Assembly: GCF_026914185.1 (NCBI RefSeq)
Contig: NC_070561.1
Location: forward strand, 1,240,001 to 1,304,000
Reading direction: 5' to 3'
Length of the DNA stretch: 64,000 nucleotides
Origin: Puccinia triticina
Taxonomy: Eukaryota > Basidiomycota > Pucciniomycetes > Pucciniales > Pucciniaceae
Below the pieces are notes generated by a model. That model was given only the letters and a program-made list of their open reading frames with translations, made no database searches and had not been told where the DNA came from. Each line of letters starts with the position of its first letter. The stretch's first letter is position 1. Shown in pieces: positions 57,746 through 64,000 of this stretch. Both the position numbers and the translations under genes were made by a program.

Positions 57746-58677
57746 CAACGTTGTAACAGCTAAGCTTCGAAAAGCTCAGCGCAGCGGTTTTGTGCACCGC
57801 TGCGCTGCGCTGAAGGATAGCGCTCAAACCGCTACCGCTTCCCCTATTCAAATTCCCTAAGAAAAAATTTGTATTTTAGCGAGCTAAAAATAGCGGCCAC
57901 GTAGCGGCAAACCGCTAAAATCAGCGGTAGCGCAGCGCTTTTCCGCTGATTTTAGCGGTAGCGCAGCGGTCGAAAGGTTCATTTTTGTTTTCATCTCCTG
58001 AGGCAACAGTAGCTGTAGTGTTGTTGTTCTTTGGAACACGGGGCCGTCTAGTGGCAGGAGCAGGAGTTTCAGGCACCAGCGAACGACGAGAATCGCCGTG
58101 GGTCGATATGAATCCTGGCCGAGTGAGTGGGGTACGAAGACGAGTAGACTCCCGGCGTTCCGATTGAGGCGGAATGTTTCCATTTCCAGTATCAGGGGGG
58201 GTAGATGGTTGATTGCTGTCGGAGTCTGGGACTGGGTCCGCACGTATACCAGAATTTAGATGCCAAACCATGATAAGAACGGCGGAGAACGGCGGAGACG
58301 GATTCTGGTGACCACGTATTGATCAAGCTCAAGGGCAACCGGTGAGTTGTACATACATCTAGGCTGCAGTGGGCCGCAAGTGCGCAGCTTTTGGCGGCCG
58401 GCGCAGAGTTTAGCGGTGTGTGCAGCCTTTAGCGGCCAGGAAGCGCTCACGTAGCGGTATTTGCGCTGCGCTGCGCTATCTTGCAGCTTTAGCGCCTAAA
58501 TTTCTGCTGCGCTAACGCTGAGGCCTCTGAAAGAAAATCAGCTCACCGCTAAATTTAGCGTTAGCGGAAGCGGTTTCTGGACAGCTTCTGCTAAATGCCG
58601 TGGGGGTGTAGCGGTGTGACCGCTGCGCTGCGCTAAATGACCGCTTTTTTTAGCGTAGCGCAGCTGTTACAACGTTG
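57746..58677. mobile_element. element D: CAAC/GTTG termini, perfect 7-bp TSD, with coding remnant
   Basis: 932 bp, starting CAACGTTGTAACAGCT and ending AGCTGTTACAACGTTG. ATAAAAT flanks both sides (57739-57745, 58678-58684). The outer parts are AGCGC/GCGCT words like element A, with which it shares the terminal 11 bases. The centre (about 57975-58380) is ordinary, non-repetitive sequence holding a minus-strand frame, so D looks like an internal-deletion derivative of a larger element. Confidence 0.93.
57921..58271 (-). pseudogene. coding remnant inside element D
   Basis: A frame starting MVWHLNSGIRADPVPDSDSN, then Pro/Ser/Thr/Arg-rich residues (RRESTRLRTPLTRPG, RRSLVPETPAPATRRPRVPK), running into the AGCG-word region. 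The composition resembles the disordered N-terminus of many fungal transposases, but no domain is present. Any link to the mobilising enzyme is inference. Confidence 0.35.
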
Positions 58678-58969
58678 ATAAAATGCCCAACGTGAACCGG
58701 GCTAATGGAATGAGATATGAATTCCCTCTCAAATTTCAGCTTTTACATTAGAAATATGAGAGGTACAATCTGATGTAACATTTGACTAGCACCAATACTA
58801 CAAGACAACTCTGCAACACTCAGGCCCCAATTATAAACACTATTTTGAGATAATTTTGAAATGGTTTTGAAATCAAAACCAACTTTGTTTTGATTTATTT
58901 TCATTTCAAAAACGGTTCAAAACTCTTCAAACACACCTGGGAGGGGTGTTTGAACTTTCAAAATCCAAA

Positions 58970-59712
58970 CGGACTTACTTCGCGCACTGCAAAAAACACT
59001 TCGCGCACTGCACAGTGCGCGGATTCCCAAACACTTCGCGCACTGCGGGTAAAATAAGCAACTTTTTGAAGGTTTTTCTTGACCAATCAATAGACAGGCT
59101 TCCCATTGGCCTCTCTGAATTTTTTGGAAGTTTTATGAAGCATTCTTCTATGTTAAAAAAATCTTTAAAACCAAGAAGAAATGTAGGATTTGGGCGCCTA
59201 AAAAACAAGGTTCTCATAGCCCCAAAATTCCAAATCATTTATTGAGTAATGGAACATGTAAGAAAACCTACTTCAGAATTTTTTAGCCACTTTTTGCAAG
59301 GATACAGGTCTGAAAAATGAGGATAATTTAGATGCAATGAGCTAATATGTGGTGAATTTTCTTATTTTTCAGACCTGTATGCTTGCAAAAAGTGGCTGAA
59401 AATTTTCAAAGTAGCTGTTCTTACATGTTTCATTACTCAATAAATTATTTGAAATTTTTGGGCCATGGGAACCTTGTTTTTTAGGCGCCCAAATCCTACA
59501 TTTCTTCTTGGTTTTAATCATTTTTTTAATATAGAAGAATGCTTCAAAAAACTCCCAAAAAATTCAGAGAGGCCAATGGGAAGCCTTTCTATTGATTGGT
59601 CAAGAAAAACCTTCAAAAAGTTGCGTATTTTACCCGCAGTGCGCGAAGTGTTTGGGAATCCGCGCACTGTGCAGTGCGCGAAGTGTTTTTTGCAGTGCGC
59701 GAAGTAAGTCCG
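58970..59712. mobile_element. 743-bp fold-back element with perfect 8-bp TSD (hAT-like)
   Basis: CGGACTTACTTCGCGCACTG at the left, its complement at the right. The arms of roughly 360 bp pair almost to the centre near 59340. AATCCAAA flanks both sides (58962-58969, 59713-59720). The ends hold several copies of TTCGCGCACTGC. Both arms read the same peptide (minus 58975-59238 and plus 59465-59707, with NSERPMGSLSIDWSRK), a result of the inverted repeat or a remnant of a captured exon. Confidence 0.92.
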
Positions 59713-59833
59713 AATCCAAAATGCAAGGAATCAAAGTTTTGAAATGGAAGTATGCCTGTATGGTTGCTGGGCCACTGGTGCCTCAGACACTCCCCATTCA
59801 AATTTCTGTACTTGGTTGGCAGAGGTTGCAAAT

Positions 59834-60297
59834 AGGGGGGTTCACAATAGGCTAAAAATAAAACTTTAGAGCCAATTTTAAGGCCTTTATCAACAAATTT
59901 TTAAAAATATGGCAAGATGTATGGGATTGAGGCCCCAATTATAAACACTTTTTTGAAATATTTTTGAAAAGTTTTTGAACTTGCCCAAAAAAGAAATTGA
60001 ACTTTTTTTTGAAATCTTTTTAATTTCAAAAGTGCTGCAGATGCACTCAAATACACCCAGGAGGTGTTTTGAACCATTTTTGGAAGAAAAAATGTTTTCA
60101 TTTTTTTTTCATTTTGTTTTCAAATATTTTTCAGTTCATTTTCAAAAACCTTTCAAAAATATCTCAAAAAAGTCTTTATAATTGGGGCCGAGTGTCCCTT
60201 GACAGTCAGAAAAAGTTCTTCATTTTTAAAAAAGTTGTTCATAAAGGGCTTGAAATTGGCTCTAAAGTTTTATTTTTATCCTATTGTGAACCCCCCT
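59834..60297. mobile_element. inverted-repeat element AGGGGGGTTCACAATAGG
   Basis: AGGGGGGTTCACAATAGG at the left, CCTATTGTGAACCCCCCT at the right, arms of about 90 bp. AAT on both sides (59831-59833, 60298-60300). The GGCCCCAATT element 59931-60189 sits in its loop. Confidence 0.8.
59931..60189. mobile_element. innermost GGCCCCAATTATAAAC element
   Basis: GGCCCCAATTATAAAC at the left, TTTATAATTGGGGCC at the right, 259 bp. It has the same ends as the outer element at 58823-60749, so a second member of the family. GA occurs on both sides (59929-59930, 60190-60191); a 3-bp match is not evident. Confidence 0.75.
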
Positions 60298-60749
60298 AAT
60301 GGGACGTACATGTAACCACCAATTCTGGGACCGGCATGGACGACTCCTCTCGCCAACCTATCCAAGAAGTTCTGGGATATGGTGGTCCAACAAGAGGTCA
60401 GACTTGCCTGTCCAAGCAGATGGGCCAATTGGTGATGGCCATGTCCAAGAACTGCTTGGACAGGCCGCTCCAAGGACTCTCCTGGAGCTGTATTCCAGCT
60501 TTCCTGGCCGGTGTCACAGACATCTTGCCCCTGCCTAACCCCTTGGGCAGGTTACTTGGTAGGGATGCACTTATGTTTATATGTGCACCCTATTGTTTGA
60601 AGCTTGCCCAAGATATTTTTGAAATCAAAATTCTTTCATTTTGATTTCATTTTTGGTTCAAAATTCTTTCATTTTGATTTCATTTTTGGTTCAAAATTCT
60701 TTTTGATTGGTTCAAAATAAAACTTGGAAGCCTGTTTATAATTGGGGCC

Positions 60750-61135
60750 TCAGGAAAGGCATAAGCTTCATTCCTGAGCTCCTCCATTTTTTCAAGACCT
60801 GCCATTTGCTGCCCTTTTCTGTTTCTCCACCACTTTTCAACACCTCCATTCCATCCACAAGCTTTCAGATCTGATCCTGGCTGTTTTGCATCCTTTGCCC
60901 TTCTTGTTTTGGCATTTGCAGGGGATGTGGCCTTGGTGTGAAGCCCCACACTCTCAGCGGTTTTCACAAGGTGACATGTCACCTATCACATGAATTCCAA
61001 TAGCCAGGAGCCCAGTTACAGCTCCTCCCTCCACCCTCCTAGCCTGACAGAGAGCCCTAAAAGAATACAAGCAACTAAGAGTTAGATTGCTAGTTATTTT
61101 ATATATAGTAACTACAATTTAACTCATGAACAAAT
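60750..61135. other. non-coding spacer
   Basis: A minus-strand frame of about 100 codons (60680-60982) overlaps it but shows no domain and crosses the end of the neighbouring element. Nothing else seen. Confidence 0.4.
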
Positions 61136-62078
61136 TGTTGTACCTAAGAGCGGATCTAAGTCCGTGCAGTATTGAGAAAGAAGAATATAAGAGGAAAAGG
61201 CTGAAGGATCTAATATGATCCAGGATAATTGGGACAATTTGAGTCAGGTACCTCAATGTTTTCCAATGCACTCACATAGACAGTTGACAGTGTAAGATTC
61301 TCCTGCCAGTGCCGGGGTGATTCTTCCTCTGAGGCTGGAGCCAAGTAGTCCTTGGTGTGCATTGTGGTGATTTACATAGGCTAGCGGTGTAGAATGTCCA
61401 CTCACCACAGCACAAGAGAAAATGCAGTGGGGCGGCTGAGCAAATGCTCAGTCTACATATCCACACAGATGACAAGCATGCATGCTTATGTGTCTCATAT
61501 GTAGTCTGAGGAAAAAACTTGAATGTACAGCTAAGAAAGCACACGGAAAGTTGGCAAACGGGGGAGCTGCGGGAGCGGGGACAAGGGAACCGGGGTTCAA
61601 GCCACACTCCGGATGTGTGGATTAGCGGAACGGTTAGAGTAGGAATTTGGCGGGGCTCACAGATGGACTGAATAGCGCAGACCAGCAGCAGGTGAACTGG
61701 GGCAGCAGAAGCGGATGACGTTGGGGTAGACACGCCAGGTAGAGACTGGGGTTGGAGACTAGTCAGAAGGTGCGGGAGAACATGTTTTGGAGAGGTGCTA
61801 GGATGGGAAGTGATGCATGCGGAGTTTGGCAAGCACTGGTGATGTTGGCTGGGAGCAGAGTTATGCGGGTGGAGGGAGTGGAGGAGAGGGACCTTTTGGG
61901 GGGGCTTTTCTCTCACTTCTTCATCTATCATTCTAGAATACTATTACTACTCATCTTAAAGTATTATTGGAGTTAGAGCTGTTGTAGTCGGAATCCTTAA
62001 GGTTCATTGCTCCTCCCCACCCGCCTCTTTTCTCTTGTATACTCCAATTGTGGAGTTTGCCCACCCCTCATCTCAACA
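61136..62078 (-). mobile_element. 3' LTR of the second copia element
   Basis: On the minus strand it starts TGTTGAGATGAGGGG directly after the purine tract and ends GGTACAACA. The termini TGTTG/CAACA are inverted. 943 bp. The open frame 61272-61931 inside it has no domain and is taken as chance. Confidence 0.7.
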
Positions 62079-62725
62079 CTCCCCCTCAAACTCCACACAA
62101 CTAAATACAACCATGATGAAATAGAAAACAATGAAGTGATTGGTCTAGAGAAAAACACAAACAAAAAAGTTATTTGAAGATTTTATTCATGATTTTGCCA
62201 TGAAATGTTGCCATGAATGTTTGCCCTGACCGGTTTAGTAAGGAAATCCGCTATGTTGTTGTTTGTGAAAACCTATTCAAGTTTGATGTTGTGTTCTCTG
62301 ATCATGTCATTCACAAAAAAGAAGTTGCATTTGAGGCTCTTCATCTTGCCTTTTGAAGCATTGTTGTCCAAAATCAATACCGCCGCCCGATTATCACATT
62401 TGATGGTGATTTGAGGATTCTTGTCCAACAACTGAATGATTGGAGTCAGAAAAAGTAAGAAGTCTACCAAGGATCCTAGAGAGATGAAATCGGCGGCGCA
62501 GGTTGACGTTGCCACGACTTTCTGCCGTCTTGAACCCCCAAGCTATCGGACTATTGTAGAGAGTGATTACAAAGCCTGATGTCAATCACTGAAATTTGCC
62601 GCCCCAGTTGGCATCAACCCAAGCCACCATGTTATCCCCAGATGGGTGCAGTCAAAGTTGTTTTGATTTTGTCATGTTGATGTATTGAACAAGGTGCAAT
62701 AAAGATTTCCAGTGTGTTTTGTTTG

Positions 62726-62853
62726 TAGAGCAATTAAAAGGAATAGTGCGGACAGGGGGAATCAAACCCGCATCTCCCCGATGCATGCTGGGATGCTCTA
62801 CCGTTGAGCTATATCCACAGGTGTGAGGTGTACCAACATATACTACCTCTACA
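62726..62853 (-). mobile_element. 128-bp tRNA-bearing insertion with 7-bp TSD (SINE-like)
   Basis: Flanked by TTGTTTG on both sides (62719-62725, 62854-62860). Removing it with one flank restores the copia reverse transcriptase frame (NPN-K-THWKSLL on the minus strand). The ends TAGAG/CTCTA are weakly inverted. It contains a tRNA-like gene (62748-62818) with 5' and 3' extensions of about 30 and 20 bp; no poly-A tail. Confidence 0.82.
62748..62818 (-). tRNA. tRNA-like gene, probably a tRNA-Ala-derived pseudogene
   Basis: Acceptor GTGGATA/TGTCCGC pairs with G-T wobbles, D-arm TAGCTCAACGGTAGAGC is intact (A box), T-arm GCGGG TTTGATT CCCCC has one mismatch. The anticodon arm is damaged: one stem mismatch and C instead of T before the anticodon. 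The words AGCATGC suit an alanine AGC origin with a one-base loss. Unlikely to be a working tRNA. Confidence 0.6.
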
Positions 62854-64000
62854 TTGTTTGGGTTGGAGCTGAACCAAGCCAGATAGTTGACGGCAAAACT
62901 GATGTTGGGTCTTGTGCCCAGTGCAAGGTAGTTGATTGATCCTATTAGAGATTGATAAAGAGTTGCTGACACAGGTTAACCCCAAGATGTTGTGAGATTG
63001 TCACCTGTCAGAGGAGTATGGGTTGAAATTAGGTTGTTGGATACTTTGGTTTTGTATTTTGATACGAGTTGGTTGACAAGGAGATGTTGACTAAGAAAGA
63101 TCAATTCGTCCTCATATTCAAGGTGTATGCCTACCAGCTTATCCGGTTTAGAATCCCATTTGACTCGCAGGTTAGATTCCATTTTTTGTTGGAGAAGGTT
63201 GATTTTTTCTTGATTCGAACCAAAAACAATGCCGTTATTGATGTGTATCCACACAATGATTACCGAGTCGTTTTTCTTGTATCGGTACAAGCATTCTTCT
63301 ACTTCATCACACGCAAAACCCCATCCATGTAGAAGGCCTTTGAAGTGCTTACACCAGCATTGGCTGGCTTATTGGGTCCCATATAGGGTTTTCTTCAGTC
63401 AGAGTACTTTGCCGGATAGGTGTGGGAAGAGTTCAACTGGAGGATCCACGTAGATTGTTTCTTCAATTGGGCTGTGAACAAAAGCCCTTGTGATGTCAAA
63501 CAAATTAATGATCCATTTATTCTTGAGCGCAAGGTTGAGTAGAACCTGGAGAGTAGACAGGGATGCAGTAGGTGCAAAAGTTGACCAGACATCCTTTCCT
63601 AGGCATTGCTTGAACCCGCGCACAACAAACCTTGCTTTGAGATTCATGATTGACCCATCTGCGTTCCACTTGATATCAAAGACAAATTGAGTGCCAATTG
63701 AGTGCTTGCCCTCTTTTTCGAGGATTTCAAAGGTGTTGATATTGAGCAGTTGATCCCATTTGGATATGCATGCCTTTTGCCATTCTGACAATGCCGGCAA
63801 TTGTAGTGCATTTTTGAGTGATGTTGGGATTTCTGAATCAGATATTGCCTGCAGGTTGTTGATATGGGAGTCTTGTTCTTTGAATATCTCTTTGGTCTGT
63901 TCTTGTCCCAGGGTCAGAACTCTAAGAACGGTTTGATTGTTAGCTAATGTGTCAGGTTCAGGGAAGAGAGGTATCCCTTGAAAATCCAGAAAAGTTGCAT

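Larger units (their letters stand above)
57584..58703. mobile_element. inverted-repeat element with AGCCCGG termini
   Basis: AGCCCGGTTCACGTTGGG at the left is mirrored by CCCAACGTGAACCGGGCT at the right. AAT flanks both sides (57581-57583, 58704-58706). Element D is inserted 26 bp from its right end, so the host element was only about 180 bp. 3-bp duplication class. Confidence 0.75.
58823..60749. mobile_element. outer inverted-repeat element GGCCCCAATTATAAAC, hosting three insertions
   Basis: GGCCCCAATTATAAACA at 58823 pairs with GTTTATAATTGGGGCC ending at 60749. TCA on both sides (58820-58822, 60750-60752) suggests a 3-bp duplication. Inside lie the fold-back element 58970-59712 and the element 59834-60297, which in turn holds 59931-60189. 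No gene. Confidence 0.7.
61136..64000 (-). mobile_element. second Ty1/copia element, minus strand, cut by window end
   Basis: Reading on the minus strand from 64000: reverse transcriptase, RNase H, purine tract TTTGAGGGGGAG, then the 3' LTR (61136-62078). Stop codons, a frameshift and a mutated catalytic site show it is dead. The gag, protease and integrase parts lie beyond the window. Confidence 0.85.
62270..64000 (-). pseudogene. copia reverse transcriptase-RNase H, inactive
   Basis: Minus strand: WQKACISKWDQLLNINTFEI, FVFDIKWNADGS, KARFVVRGFKQCLGKDVWST, FAPTASLSTLQVLLNLAL, NLFDITRAFVHSP, then VIIVWIHINNGIVFGSN where the catalytic YVDD/HVDD pair is replaced by INN. GSINYLALGTRPNISFAVNY, a tRNA-bearing insertion, THWKSLLHLVQYI and RNase H parts (SGFVITLYNSPIAWGFK, then in another frame STCAADFISLGS, CDNRAAVLILDN) follow. 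The catalytic substitution, frameshift and stops make it non-functional. Confidence 0.87.

Noticed and set aside
61272..61931. 219-codon minus-strand ORF as a gene
   Set aside because: It lies wholly inside the copia 3' LTR (TGTTG...CAACA), is rich in Ser/Pro/Leu without a domain, and overlaps no splice pattern.

Overview
The window looks like a repeat-rich nuclear segment of a basidiomycete, most probably a rust fungus (Pucciniales). The reasons are short-intron genes with fungal orthologues (an Mpe1/RBBP6-type factor, an AP endonuclease, VID27, a DUF7729-like secreted protein), a nuclear tRNA-Pro gene, and hAT, Tc1/mariner, CACTA and Ty1/copia elements nested in one another. The clade is inferred from gene style and transposon load, not proven.

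Layout. 161-5387 is a full-length hAT transposon with a perfect 8-bp target duplication, interrupted by an LTR-like remnant. 5396-9640 is old LTR-type debris, a 0.9-kb element with a palindromic tandem array, and a small MITE. 9649-13508 (minus) is a seven-exon Mpe1/RBBP6 gene. 14965-16253 (plus) is a two-exon secreted, probably GPI-anchored protein. 17440-23020 is a Tc1/mariner-like copy broken by an LTR and by a 7-bp-TSD element, followed by more repeats. 24757-28109 is a CACTA-type element with palindromic subterminal arrays and a solo LTR inside it. 29235-31140 holds two tandem small secreted cysteine-rich proteins. 31725-31819 is an intron-containing tRNA-Pro(CGG). 32446-34438 (minus) is a ten-exon AP endonuclease. 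36740-40330 is more palindromic array. 40731-47680 is a decayed Ty1/copia element. 49425-57244 (plus) carries two tandem VID27 paralogues. 57584-60749 is a nest of inverted-repeat elements. 61136-64000 (minus) is a second, inactive copia element running off the window.

Most notable: five short elements (A 19461-19950, B 20564-20919, F 22753-22960, C 37021-37497, D 57746-58677) share CAAC...GTTG termini and 7-bp target duplications (four perfect, one 6/7). Four of them are built almost wholly from short GCGCTA/TTACG-like words on both strands. They do not fit the common fungal superfamilies visible nearby (hAT 8 bp, CACTA 3 bp, Tc1 TA), and D still carries a non-repetitive coding remnant. A second group of at least seven inverted-repeat elements has apparent 3-bp duplications.

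The four long host genes were modelled exon by exon. In all of them the exon phases close to a whole number of codons, and three use a GC-AG intron. The genes sit in four islands between repeat blocks; nothing suggests an operon or a cluster with one pathway.
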